A stretch of DNA of 64,000 nucleotides from Gaertneriomyces semiglobifer (lineage: Eukaryota > Chytridiomycota > Chytridiomycetes > Spizellomycetales > Spizellomycetaceae), in contig JAHLKF010000001.1 in NCBI GenBank assembly GCA_025558075.1, positions 1,674,001-1,738,000 on the forward strand, in the 5' to 3' direction. A program made the position numbers and the translations under genes. The notes below the pieces were generated by a model. The model saw only the letters and a program-made list of their open reading frames with translations. It was not told the origin of the DNA and searched no databases. Below are positions 41,880-52,677 of this stretch, in pieces (position 1 is the first letter of the stretch; every line of letters starts with the position of its first letter).

Positions 41880-43261
41880 TCAGAACACTGTATATGTGGA
41901 GCTGGCTAAGTGATGTTTTGTATGGTGTACTAATTTGTTACTAGCGGCAACCACTATCCCGGTCATCCGTAGTGTAATCTGATAAGAGCGTTCGATTATC
42001 CCCGGGTCCTTTTTTTCGTTCTCTTTGGGGGAAGTTTTCCCACTTGATTGGAGCAATTTCACGCACACATTAGTGCAGGAGGGTGTACATAGTGACTGCC
42101 CGGGGTCAACATGTACACCCTCCACTAACTGACTGGGAGGCCAAGACCGTACAGGACTTCCATTATCCAGCAATTAGATGGGATACTCGCCTGAGGAACT
42201 GTGAGTGATCATTAGATCCTTTCCATACAGTAGGACACGAGGCCAGTGCCTGCAGCAATACGCGTCTCGCGCCAGACGGTTTGATCGAAGTTCCGTCGAA
42301 TATCTCGGGTGCTTGCTCGTGCTGAGACTTTATCGGCGTAGTCAACAGGGGTAACCCTCGCTGGGATGGGCTAAAAACTACTTTCTTTCGGGACTTCTTT
42401 GGAGTACTTAGCAACTGCGTAGGCGCGTACAACAGCTTCTCCGAATTCTCCTCTTCTTGTGTCTCTGCCAATCTCCGTTTTTTCCGCCGCCCATGATCTT
42501 CGACAAAATTTTCAGCGAATACTGTTCCTACACTCTGCCTTGCCTGATATGTTTCGCAAAACTCTCGAAACCTGGCCTCGAAATCTGAGAGCTGTCCAAC
42601 ATTAAAGGAAAAAAGCAGAACATTGGTAGCATGCACCAATTTACACACACACATAAGCTGCTGCCCAGCCGTGGATCTCAACTGACTGCGCGGGGCCAAA
42701 ATGTACACCCTCCGGCACTAACTGACTGGGAGGCCAAGACCGTGCAGGAGTCCCATTGTCCAGCACCAGATAGGCAGATAGGATACTTGCCTGCAGACCT
42801 CTACAATACCGTCTTACTCTTCGTCTCTTGGTCGGCTCGATTGTTGCCTTCATGGCGCGGATCGTTCGGAGAGAATCGTGCTTCAGTTGCGCGGGCCTCT
42901 GGTGATACCTCGCTCTTACGACATCGGCGTCCAGTTCGTCGTCCAGAAGCAACTTGCACCCAACGGCCGTTAATGGCAGCGCATTTTTTACGTACAAAGA
43001 CTTTACTTTCTCCAGCTTCCGATTCAGTAGGTGGCACAGCCATACAATTTGTGGAGTTTTGGTTCCTACTTCTGTTAAGTGCAGCATGCGAAAGGATTTT
43101 CTCACCGCCCTCGCTACTTGGCTGGCCTGCGGAGACGATGCATTAGCGTTGGTTGGTAACAACTCCGCGGTCAGTTTTTTAAAAGTTCGCGCCTTTGGTG
43201 CTTCACCAGGCTCGTATTCGTATATATAATTATTAACTGCACCACACAACTTGAATGTCAC
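41880..43261 (-). CDS. Unrecognised basic protein with two repeat-bearing GC-AG introns (5' incomplete)
   Basis: Exons (right to left) up to 43261-42791, 42591-42191 and 42042-41880, at least 344 residues. Both introns start with GC (GCAAGT, GCGAGT) instead of GT and end in AG; both keep frame exactly (phases 0 and 2), which supports them as real. The first exon encodes a helical region (FKKLTAELL, RKSFRMLHLTEVG, KTPQIVWLCHLLNRKLEKV) ending in a basic KRRRVRRY. The second has LSDFEARFREFCETYQ, a basic KKRR patch and several S/TP sites (STPKKSRKKVVFSPS), suggesting a nuclear, CDK-regulated protein. No ATG is in a good position near 43261, so an upstream exon is missing. I do not recognise the family. 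Confidence 0.5.
42043..42190 (-). repeat. Intron-borne repeat, copy B (introner-like)
   Basis: A 148-nt GC-AG intron. Its first ~100 nt (42090-42190) match copy A at 42680-42790, including CGGTCTTGGCCTCCCAGTC and GGAGGGTGTACAT read on the minus strand. The rest of the intron carries a 13-bp inverted repeat. Confidence 0.8.
42592..42790 (-). repeat. Intron-borne repeat, copy A (introner-like)
   Basis: A 199-nt GC-AG intron. About 110 nt at its 5' end match copy B in the next intron at roughly 80% identity by eye, in the same position relative to the donor and the same orientation. The 3' part, with a T-rich tract before TTGGACAG, is unrelated to copy B. Confidence 0.8.
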
Positions 43262-44547
43262 TTCTGTGAAACTAGCACTCTTTATTCATGATTGCGCAGA
43301 ACAACTTTACAATTGAACACACAGCCTATGTTTGTTTTGCTCGTTTGAAATCGCATGCAATTGGATCATGAGAATTCCATCCAGAATTCGAATTTCTCAG
43401 ATTCAGCTTGTCTTTGCTGGGTGCGTCCTGAGCGAAATGATCAAACAGGTTAGATATCAAGTCTCGGATGTATATCAAATATGAGACCATCCCATGAGAT
43501 ATGGAATCAGTGTAACTATGACTATAAGCGGCCTTCTTCACAGAACAGAGTTCAAAACGAACTCTTTATACTTCTGCTCGGGAAACGCAGTGGAAATGTT
43601 CATCCCTTTCCATTCGGCGATACCTTATCTTCTTATACCGCACAACAAGGATACTCACAGTAATGATTGCACAGGCCTATGCTCCGCCCCGCAAAACTGG
43701 TTTGTTCTCTCACAGCGCCGGTGAGTCCTAAAACACCAAAGACTGGTCAGCCAACATTCTCAAAAAGGTTCATAAAGGCATCATCGGTTTCCGAAGTGGA
43801 CTCAGTGTAACTATGACTATTGCAACTTCCATAAACAGGGCGGCAAGTGCCAAAACGGCACTTGTTTATGTTCCCCAGTCAAGTCTTGCGATAATGGTAT
43901 ATCATCCTCGCCCAACGCAAACCTATAAGCTTGCTTCACTTACAAAGCGTCAAACACTTACCATCTGATCAGCCTACGAATGCTCTATAAGTCGCTATTC
44001 CGTGGATGGAATGTTGCTACTGAAGAAAATATATCAGTGTCGGCCGCTGTGAAATGTTTACACAGACGCAGAGGTGGCAACAATCAGAGATATATGTGTG
44101 TGTAAAGTTTTGTCCTCGGAGTAACCCAGAAGGGCACTAAGCATTGCAGAATTGCTCTCATCATCTTGATCACCACCTATTCCACCAACATCGTCTGGTT
44201 GCGGTACCCACCTGAGTTCAACGGAGTGCATCTACGGCGTTGCACTGAGATGTGCAGAGCATTTCTCCCATGCAGTCACTAGCCAGCAACGCCTCGACAT
44301 CATGCCCAACGGCCACGATCCGATAAGATTCCAGTCAGATAGGTCGTTCTCTCCATCGTTCTTTCAATGGTTTTAGCTGAGATCGACTTGGATCTTGAAC
44401 GCCCAAAAACAAAGAAAAGCGGTCTTCACGTAATGAAAACTGTGCCGCCACCGCTGTGGCACAGTGAGTCGCGTATTGACCGAGTTATCAAAAAGTTGGT
44501 CAAAAGGAAGCGTTCTACTTCCATCTACAAAGCTTATGCCGAGGACG
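43262..44547. other. Intergenic, nothing firm
   Basis: About 1.3 kb. A short phrase (CAGTGTAACTATGACTAT) occurs twice, at 43507 and 43803. An ATG-initiated 63-codon frame at 44367-44558 (basic, KKLVKRKRSTSIYKAYAEDD) overlaps the next gene's start by 11 nt; I cannot tell whether it is coding. The missing first exon of the preceding minus-strand gene may lie here. Confidence 0.4.
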
Positions 44548-45634
44548 ATGAGCTCTAGCAATCCACTACCAGGCCTGAATGAAGAGCAGAAGAAGCGGGT
44601 GAGCGGATTACTTGTCGTGTTTAGTAAGTAACCCACTGGCTAACTGTTTGAATGTCCAGTTTGACGAGGATGGCTACCTGGTCATCCCCAACTTCTTCAG
44701 CCCAGATGATATCCATAACTTGCGCAAGCGTGCATCGGAACTGTTAGAGGAACTGGGTAATTCAGTGACCATTATGCGACATCATTCTAGCGGGATGAAG
44801 AACTCAACCTTTCCCACCGTTAGACCTCGCCACGCACCCCAAAACCATCTTTTCAACGGGCGAAACGGACCCTCATGTGGGAGACGACTACTTCCTTTCC
44901 AGCGGAGACAAAATCCGCTTTTTCTTTGAGCAAGACGCTTTTGACGAGGCCGGCACTCTCCAAGTCGACAAAACGCGCGCCATCAATAAGATCGGCCACG
45001 GTTTACACATCCTGGATCCGACATATCGCGCTTTCACAGTACGACCCGAAGTCCAGGCAGTTGCCAGGAGTCTGGGCTTCAAAGACCCGAGAATCCTGCA
45101 GAGTATGATTATCTTCAAACAGCCTCGGATAGGAGGCCGTGTACCTCCGCACCAGGACTCTACGTTCCTATGTACTCAACCATTGTCGGCGGTCGGCATG
45201 TGGTTCGCTCTAGAAGACTGTACACCGGAAAATGGATGCATGTATTTCGTACCTGGAAGTCACAAGAGTATGGGCACCCTGTCTCAGTCATATTTTGCGG
45301 GAATCAGAGTGAAACTGATAATGACATTTTGGTAGCTACGCCAATTACGAAGCGCTTCGTACGCATGCCCAATGGTGGTACCGACTTTATACAAATCAGT
45401 GACAAGGAGGTACACGAGCCGGCCGAGGAAGAGTATGTGGTCGCTCCGACGCCGGCAGGAACATTGGTGCTCATACATGGCTCTGTCCTGCACAAGTCCG
45501 GACATAACCTATCTGACAAGAGTCGCTGGATCTACACATTTCACATGATAGAGGGCGAGGCAACTTACCCTGCTGACAACTGGTTGCAAACACCTGCACC
45601 CTTCACTAAATTGTTCGACGCGAGCGCTTCCTAA
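44548..45634 (+). CDS. PHYHD1: Phytanoyl-CoA dioxygenase domain protein (PHYHD1-like)
   Basis: Exons 44548-44598, 44660-44756, 44824-45267 and 45336-45634 give 296 residues, the size of animal PHYHD1 (~290). Fe(II)/2-oxoglutarate oxygenase. The facial triad is H159-x-D161 (PPHQDSTFL) and H250 (LHKSGHN), and R261 (DKSRW) is placed to bind 2-oxoglutarate. Other family blocks: DEDGYLVIPNFFS, DDYFLSSGDKIRFFFE, INKIGHGLH, MIIFKQPRIGG, ALEDCTPENGCMYFVPGSHK and YTFHMIEG with NWLQ near the end. The second intron is placed by phase, restoring ELDLATHPKT. Natural substrate is not known. Confidence 0.94.
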
Positions 45635-45729
45635 ACCAACATATACCGCCAGCACGCATGCACATGGCTCCCCAAAATAATGCTCAAATTTACAAATTGT
45701 CCATATCTGCATAAAATACATGATATCTG

Positions 45730-47574
45730 TCACACTTGTCTCGCCTTCCGTTTACTCCTTCGACTAGGTGTCCTTTCCTCCTCGTTAAGTGTAGGTGTCA
45801 CTTCCCTCCGCCGTTTCCGGGGAGTTCCACCATCGCTCCCAACACTCCAGCTCTCCATACTTGGGATGGGACTCGAGAATCTGGTGAAAGCGGCAGTATT
45901 GCGAACGGGCGACGAAGTCTCCGAGGGAGACGGGGCCGTCTTGAATGCGGTGAAGTAAGGATGTTTTAGTGAGGCGTGAGCTGTGGGTCGGTCGTTCGCA
46001 TTAACGGAAAGGAGTCCCTTTACGAGCGCCTTGGCTACGTCAAAATGAAGATGATTAGACCACATGCCTTTGAACATCACGCTCTCATCTTACCATCGTC
46101 GGAAACATTGTCCCACCAAGGTGACAAAAACTGGTAATTCCCCTTCCGGATCTGTTCCTGCATCTTCAATGTCCCTACTTCATCAGAAAATGGCGGGTAG
46201 CCACATATGCTAGCATTGCAACATATGAGTGTCATATGCGAGCAGAGTCTTTCTGACATGAACACCGAAACGGTATGACTCACCACACGAACATAATAAC
46301 CCCACAACTCCACAAGTCCACCAACTTGTTGTACCGTCTCTCACCGTTCCACCCAAAAATCTCGGGCGCCACGTAATGGGGTGTTCCGCACAAAGTTCCC
46401 ATATACGCCTGATTGGTCTCTTTCGCCAATCCAAAATCGGTGATCTTGATCCGCCAATCATCCGGATCTCTGCTAACCATTAAGATATTCTCGGGCTTCA
46501 AGTCCCGATGGGTGATGTCCCGATCATGAAGGAACGCCAGCGCTTCGAAGATCTGGGCCATGACGGTTCGCGTAAGGTCTTCGCCGATACCCGTCGGACG
46601 GGCCGAAATCCGATCGAAGAGTTCTCCTCCTTTGATGTATTCAAGTACTATGTAGATGTTTTCTGAATCCGAGTATTCGGATTTGATTGACACAATGTTC
46701 TCATGGCGCAGTCCGCTTAGCAAAGAGACCTCTTCGCTGATATGTTCCAAAAACCTCTTTTGTGTTTTTATTTTACTTTTCGAGAGAATTTTCACGGCAA
46801 CTTGCTCCTCAGTTTCTCGGTCAAGCGCCAGTCGTACCGTACTGTAATTCCCACTGCCAAGGATTTCCCCCATAATGTACTTGTCCTCAAGGCTTTCGCT
46901 CTGTGGGGGCTTTGGAATGATGAAACGGTAAAAGTTGTCGTTCGCCAGGCCTAGAGATTCATCAGGTTCGCACTTGGCCAGTTGAATACGGTCGCCAGAG
47001 TATAATCGTTGGATCTTGCGTTTGAGGTTCTCGCCGTTGACGTACGTCCCGTTGGTGCTGAGGTCTTGGATGAACACTTGTTCTTCCATGCCATCAATTT
47101 CCTTCTTCCATGCTTTTCTCTACAAACACCAAACATACCCGAAAAGAATGCTCAGAATTACGTGCTGGGCGAGTTTAAATGATGGAAAAACACTCACTCT
47201 GAAAATTAAACAATGCCGATTACTGATGACCAAAGGCCCGTCTAGCTTGACATCGCACTCGCGATGTCTTCCAATCAGGTACCCGCCCCGCTTCCACTTG
47301 GGCCCCCCTTGCTCATGGTATCCTTGTACTCTTCCTCGTCTTCTACTGGCTTCTCATACAATTTTACAGTGGGATAGTCTGAGTTTAATGATTTAAGAAT
47401 GCCCCACGCCCGGCGTCCACTAGGCGTACTGTTAGATAGGGGGATTTGCGAGTCCAAGGGCGAGATTTGCGTCGCCTGTGTGATAACATCCTCAACTGGC
47501 TCCGGCAATTCTGGAAACAAATCGTCCAAAATGTCGTCGTCGGCCATATCGTCAATGTCAGTTAGGAGAGTCAT
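45730..47574 (-). CDS. FHA-domain checkpoint kinase, Chk2/Cds1/Rad53 family
   Basis: Exons 47347-47574, 47198-47290, 46284-47119, 46094-46209 and 45730-46034 (right to left), 525 residues. The first intron (56 nt, GTAGAA...GAAG) removes what otherwise looks like a frameshift and restores VKLYEKPRGGYLIGRHREC. FHA domain about residues 58-150: GRHRECDV, SNRHCLIF, STNGTYVNG. Kinase about 188-450: GEILGSGNYSTV, VAVK (Lys217), HRDLKPEN (Asp313), DFG (335-337), the activation-loop GTPHYVAPE, and CGYPPFSDE. The C-terminus is Ser/Pro-rich then strongly basic (KRRRE, RRSKRKARQ), a nuclear signal. One FHA domain only, so it is Chk2/Cds1-like rather than Rad53 with two. DNA-damage and replication checkpoint role follows from family. 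Confidence 0.93.
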
Positions 47575-47910
47575 GAAAATATCAGGATAGCTCCAGCCAA
47601 AATCATTAATGAAAGCAGTTGGCTTCCCAAGGGGTTCCTCCCAATTGTCCGAAACCCTCTTTAACCACCACAGCGCGGGCCTTAAAGCACGCAGCTACAG
47701 TTTAGATGCGCATTCATCGACTGTTGAAGTGCGAAAAGGGCAGGTCCGTGTCCGTCACGATATCAATAACACGCCGTGTTTTTCAGCAGCGAACAACTTG
47801 AACAAAAACAGTTTCAATTCACAACCGACCAAAGCGGGAGGAAGAGATCGCAAGTAGAACAAAGAGAGTAATCTACAGACGCTCGGCAGCCACCAGCCTT
47901 TTCTTTCAGT

Positions 47911-48979
47911 ATGAGGCCCATTCTCCTTGCCGGTCATACCCGGTCCCTTACAAAAATCAAGTACAACCGGGACGGCGACCTCCTCTTCTCCACTTCGAAA
48001 GACAACAAACCTCAGGTGTGGTTTTCTCACAACGGCGAGCGTTTAGGAAGCTACGACGGACACAATGGTGCTGTATGGGACTTGGACGTGAGTTATGACT
48101 CTACCCGCCTCCTCACGGGATCTGCGGATAACTCTTGTCGGCTATGGGACGTGATGAGTGGGAAGCAGCTATACAAGTGGGATACCAGGACCGCGGTGCG
48201 TGCAGTGGCATTCGCAGAGGGGAATAAGAAAGCTTTATATGTGACGGATGCGACGATGGGACAACAGTCGACGTTATGGGTCGTACCAATTGAAGACGAT
48301 TTGGAGAACCAAACCGACGAATTTGAATTGAAAATCGTCATGCCTGGTAAGAAAGCGACCGTAGCGTGTTGGGGCAGCCTCAACAAAACAATTTACACCG
48401 GTCACGAGGATGGTACCATCACGATCTGGGACGCTGAGACCGGCCAGAGTATCACCTCGGTTCGTGAACACACTGAAGCGATCACCGATATTCAATGGCC
48501 CAAGGACCGCGGATACTTCATCACCTCCTCCAAAGACTGCACCGCAAAAATCTTTGATGCCAAAACCCTCCGCGTTATGAAACAGTACATTACTCAACGT
48601 CCGGTCAACTCGGCAGCCATATCTCCTATCCGCCCGCACATTGCCTTGGGAGGCGGACAAGACGCCATGGGTGTGACTACCTCAGGCGCGAAAGCTGGTC
48701 AGTTTGAAACCAGGTTTTTCCATTTACCATTTGAGGAGGAAATTGGACGTGTAAAGGGTCACTTCGGGCCAATCAACACTTTGGCTTTCCACCCGGATGG
48801 AAAGAGCTTTGCGAGTGGAAGCGAGGATGGGTATATTCGGTTACATGTGTTTGATGCTGATTATTTCAATTTCAAGTAAGTCTCCTTTTTGGTCTGCCAC
48901 ATCTGGAACCAAAAAAAAACCCTCATTCTGATCTCGCCATCCGTTTAGATACGAGGAAGAAACGATGGAAAGCATCTAG
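47911..48979 (+). CDS. TIF34: Translation initiation factor eIF3 subunit i
   Basis: Exons 47911-48875 and 48949-48979 (intron 73 nt), 331 residues, the normal length. A seven-blade WD40 propeller: MRPILLAGHTRSLTKIKYN at the start, STSKDNKPQVWF, GHNGAVWDLDV, GSADNSCRLWDV, GHEDGTITIWDAE, HTEAITDIQW, ITSSKDCTAKIFD, LGGGQDAMGVTTSGAKAGQFETRF and GHFGPINTLAFHPDGKSFASGSEDGYIR. It ends with the short KYEEETMESI tail from exon 2. eIF3i belongs to the g-i-b module of eIF3. Confidence 0.97.
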
Positions 48980-49449
48980 TTTAACAAACCGATAATGCAG
49001 CCCACCTGAAATTTGGTTCTCTTCCGCGGAATTTTAAGGGGACATGTAGTCAGAGACGGCATTTGTGGGCTTTCACTAGGCCCCACCCTCCACTCTGCTT
49101 CAGGCCTTATTTGGCCCTTCTAATGTATATATGGAGGAAATTCTAACCAACTGATACACGGAAACTGAATCGGGTTTAGACGGGGGGCATGATGATATAT
49201 GAAATTGTGAGCAGGGCAAATGTGCTAGGCAATTGTCATTGCTCAGTCCAACAATACAAAACTTGAGTGTGCTCTCAGCTCTCTACGGCCTGCTGTACCA
49301 CGACGGATTACTATATAGTGTGCAGGACACGATTAATGTCACTAGGCACATGGATTCAAATTTCATTCATGAAAATGCCAGCCACTCAAGTCACACGTTT
49401 ATGTGGGCACTGCTCCAGGGTAGGGCGACTTCGCTTGTCTCTTTCCTTC
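48980..49449. other. Intergenic
   Basis: Between eIF3i and the transposase relic. No terminal inverted repeat or gene was recognised by eye. Confidence 0.45.
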
Positions 49450-49800
49450 ATGGTCGAACACAGCTCACTTTCGCAAGAACTCATCGGGACTTTTGTTGCA
49501 AAACACAGAAGCTTAGAGACTCGGATATCCGCCGTCCGTGCTCTTAGAACTGCTACATATACAGCTTCCGAAGTATGCACTACCTTCAAAGTCAACCGTC
49601 GAACCCTTTTTCGCTGGAGAAAGCAGTGGGATGAAACCCATGATCTGCTTCCGCCAAAGAAAAAGGGACCTGGTTTCAAGCTTACGGAGGGCGAACAACT
49701 CCGCCTTCTAGCAGAGTTTAGGAAGAACCCTGGATTGACAAATCTGCAAGCTGCTGCCTTGCTTGACAATCGGATCAGTCCAAGAACCGTTTCACAGCCA
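49450..49800 (+). pseudogene. Truncated IS630/Tc1-type transposase relic (N-terminal helix-turn-helix only)
   Basis: From an ATG at 49450 the frame reads about 115 residues that resemble the N-terminal DNA-binding part of IS630/Tc1-mariner transposases: RISAVRALRTATYTASEVC, then TFKVNRRTLFRWRKQW (helix-turn-helix), a basic PPKKKGPG linker and LRLLAEFRKNPGLTNLQAAALL. The DDE catalytic domain is absent; the frame runs directly into sequence that is the reverse strand of the next gene. A relic rather than an active element. Confidence 0.6.
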
Positions 49801-50635
49801 GTCCTTCTTCCTCATAAACGAATGATATATCTTCATATAAGTCCACCAGAGGTGCGTGTACACATGTGACTTCATCATCATCATCAGAGTCCGACCAACC
49901 GTCATCCAACGGTTGTTGGTTATCGGATTTAGATCGTTTACTGGAATCGTCCTTTTCATCTCCGGTCTTGCGCTTGCCACAGTCGTGACCACCACGCTCT
50001 TCATCCGCACCCGCCGCCTCATTAGATCCATTTGTACCAGCCGCGCCACCACCATTACCCGATGCGTTTGAAGTCGGCGGTACGGGCAGACTAACCCTCC
50101 AGACTTTATCTTCATAACTCTTCACGCATTCCCGTAAGTATATCAAATCTTGAGCCGTGACAGCAGATTCCGGTTTCGACGCCTTCCATATTTTGCGAAT
50201 TTTGACGGGAATGGGTTCAAGAATGACGTAGCCCCCATTTAAAGGTGTGGTAAGTTCGATGGCGTGCTTTGCAAGATCGTGTGTTGGCGTGGGTTTGATT
50301 GCCAGCAGTAGCTCGCTCAACTGTTCGGCTGACAGGTGCGGAACAGTGCCTGCCTCAGAACACTTAATGTGCTGCATTAACTTTTGAAACTGCGGCGGGT
50401 AACCGTCTGCAATGAGAATTGTTGGAAGGTCCTCAGCAGTTGGTGGTGCATCTTCTGTACCCTCCACAGCTGGTCCATCCAATTCTCTAGGGTTGTTCCC
50501 TATCATCAGAGGAGGCACCAGCCTGTATGTCCGCTTCCACCGCGAGTTGTTGAAACTGACTTCCCGTGGAAACTGGTGATTAATAGCAAATGGTCTGCAA
50601 ACTGGCACTATGCAAGTGCGACCGTGTATCGACAA
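49775..50635 (-). CDS. Unrecognised acidic protein, C-terminus abutting a transposon relic
   Basis: An open frame of about 286 codons on the minus strand with protein-like composition: a helical region (PPQFQKLMQHIKC, LSAEQLSELLLAIKP), PIPVKIRKIWKASKPESAVTAQ, a Gly/Asn-rich linker, then KRSKSDNQQ and a DDGWSDSDDDDE acid run. The last ~9 residues and the stop are supplied by sequence shared with the transposase relic on the other strand, so the original C-terminus may be lost. The start is unresolved: an ATG at about 50719 (TTPLPVVGKMYSVRLW) lies upstream in another frame and may be a first exon. Function unknown. Confidence 0.45.
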   Translation of the reverse strand: MSIHGRTCIVPVCRPFAINHQFPREVSFNNSRWKRTYRLVPPLMIGNNPRELDGPAVEGTEDAPPTAEDLPTILIADGYPPQFQKLMQHIKCSEAGTVPHLSAEQLSELLLAIKPTPTHDLAKHAIELTTPLNGGYVILEPIPVKIRKIWKASKPESAVTAQDLIYLRECVKSYEDKVWRVSLPVPPTSNASGNGGGAAGTNGSNEAAGADEERGGHDCGKRKTGDEKDDSSKRSKSDNQQPLDDGWSDSDDDDEVTCVHAPLVDLYEDISFVYEEEGLAVKRFLD

Positions 50636-50719
50636 ACCCGTTCGCCTTCGAGAACTTGTTCAGCCCACAACCGAACGCTGTACATTTTGCCAACCACAGG
50701 CAGGGGTGTAGTCATTGTT

Positions 50720-51400
50720 GAAGTTTGCGAAGAAAATAAAACTCAAAGCGCACGGATGATTGTGCCCTGTGTTTGCAGAAGGGTAAATGGCGAGGACTTC
50801 GCATTTTATGGTGTTTTGTCAGATCCTCGTAATTCAGTCCATGGTTGCAGTAACAGTACCGTCGTAGCTACTAGTGCGTGTCCTCCCTATAGTTTGGTTT
50901 GGCCTTTTCGTCTTGAAAATGGTGCAAAAAGCAGAAATGAAGTTGTCTCTCACATCCAAATGCATTGCACCAAATCTACCAATCAGTAAAAAGGAAACAT
51001 ATAGTGTTACAGTGGTTCATTATTTCAGTATTAAAAGCACGTATAGGGACCAGCAATTAGTCATAAGGAGAGCTGACCCGGTCCCGCCAGTCATCACTCC
51101 TCTTCCTAGGGTAAAAAAGAAACAAACAAGGCTATGTAGTGTTTGTCGGTGTTGGTGTGGATGCATGTGTGAAATGGGGGGTGGTGGTATCATACAATGC
51201 AATCGTTGCAGACTAGTGAAAATTCCTTTGTGTGGGTGGTACGTCGGAGTGCCAGGGGATGATTGTGATAGCGACGAATCGTACTCAGGGAGTTTTGGTA
51301 AGCGTAGCAGAGGTCCATGACGAGGTTCCAAGAAATGGTGGAGATACCGTCAATCATATCCAGGTAAACCATTCCGGATGGGTGTGGGACGTTGATGCCG
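50720..51400. other. Intergenic
   Basis: Upstream of the unknown acidic gene and downstream of the TMEM41-like gene. Frames here are cysteine-rich by chance (TGT/GTG simple sequence around 51130-51190). Nothing recognised. Confidence 0.45.
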
Positions 51401-52677
51401 TCACGCTTGTCCTTCCTTAGTATCCTCTCCACTGTCTCCGCCCAATCCCCCTACACTACTATTTCCCATCCGCGATCGAATCCACCCAACAACTTGTTTG
51501 CCACATAGAGCGGGTACCAATGCAAGCACCGATATACTTAGAAGTTTCAAAAGGACGCCGACGGAAAGGATGTCGGCAAACGAATTAAGGTGGCTGAGAG
51601 TGGCGGCGGCTTGGACGCAGATGTAGTTGTATGGCATTAAACCTACATGATTTCGAGGGTTAGTTACGATAAGAGCTGTAGAGTGGTGCCAACAGACTTA
51701 CCAAAGAAGATCGAAAGGAAAAAAGAAACGATTGGGACGCCGACGAATGGAGAAGCGATGTTTAGAAACCTGTACCAAAGGAAGTCATGGTGAGAAAACA
51801 ATGTAACAGCGACCTGATGACTCGAGTAAATCTCACGTACCAATTCGGCGAGAAAGGGAACAGTCTCAAGAATAATAAAAAGTAGAACAAATTCCCCTTT
51901 TCACGGTTTCTTTCCACTCGATGACGCAGCGATCTCAAGTTGCCGCCGGCAAAGCGTTCGACCACAAGCTCTCCAAGTAAGAGTTGCGAGAGCAGGTAGG
52001 AAAAGGTCGAACCAATGGCTGTGAGAAGGGAAACCCACGGAAAAGCCCAAAAGCCGTAGAGCACGCCACCAAGAATATTCTGTGAAGAATGTGGATAAGT
52101 CTCAGTGTGCCTTTAAGCAAGCGGCGAGTGGGTATTACCATGATGGCGGAACCTGGGACGGAGAACGTTTGCTTGAACACATAGACAATATTAAAAAGCC
52201 AAAATACGCGAGAAAAGTTGGCTTTGGAGTATGCTTGTCTGTAACACTCAAGATATGAGTAACACATCCCAGTCTTTGAATGACAATCGACAAAACTCAC
52301 AATTTGACAGACTGGCTTTTCACATCTTCAAAGCTTGTCGGGAAATGCAGGTCATCCTGACTTTCTGGGAGCCCTGCCGCTACACGCCAGATTAAAAATA
52401 CGGATCCCAACACAATTGCCCCCAGGACACTGAGCCGAATTGACAGTGCGGCCCGCCGCAACGCTCGCCGTCTCAGGAATCTGACATCTGGCGGGCCCGG
52501 TAGGAGCATCTCTGTGTCTTTGTCGTCAAGGGTGGAGAGAGTAAACTGGGACGGGTCGGTGGACGGCGGACGCGAATCCTCGTAAGGAGGGAGTTCTGTT
52601 GAGGTTGTTGACGAGGAGGATGTGGAAGATATAGAGGCGATGGAAGTGAAGGATGCACGGCGTGTCGCAAATGCCAT
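51401..52677 (-). CDS. TMEM41-type VTT (DedA/SNARE-associated) membrane protein
   Basis: Exons 52301-52677, 52139-52238, 51841-52079, 51702-51769 and 51401-51642 (right to left), 341 residues. A Ser/Thr-rich cytosolic N-terminus leads to a first helix (LGAIVLGSVFLIWRVAAG). The VTT core follows: YVFKQTFSVPGSAIMNILGGVLYG, SLLTAIGSTFSYLLSQ, the family hallmark RLFPFSPNWFLNIASPFVGVP and FFGLMPYNYICVQAA. These match TMEM41/VMP1-type ER lipid scramblases (TMEM41A/B), which act in lipid distribution and autophagosome formation. The scramblase role comes from animal relatives. Confidence 0.9.

Noticed and set aside
47291..47346. Apparent frameshift in the Chk2-like kinase FHA domain beside a G6 run
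   Set aside because: A 56-nt in-frame intron (GTAGAA...GAAG) removes it and restores a contiguous FHA strand leading into YLIGRHREC, so no frameshift is needed.
50384..50989. 201-codon plus-strand ORF
   Set aside because: Mostly antisense to the unknown acidic gene and biased toward Cys/Ser/Arg without any motif.
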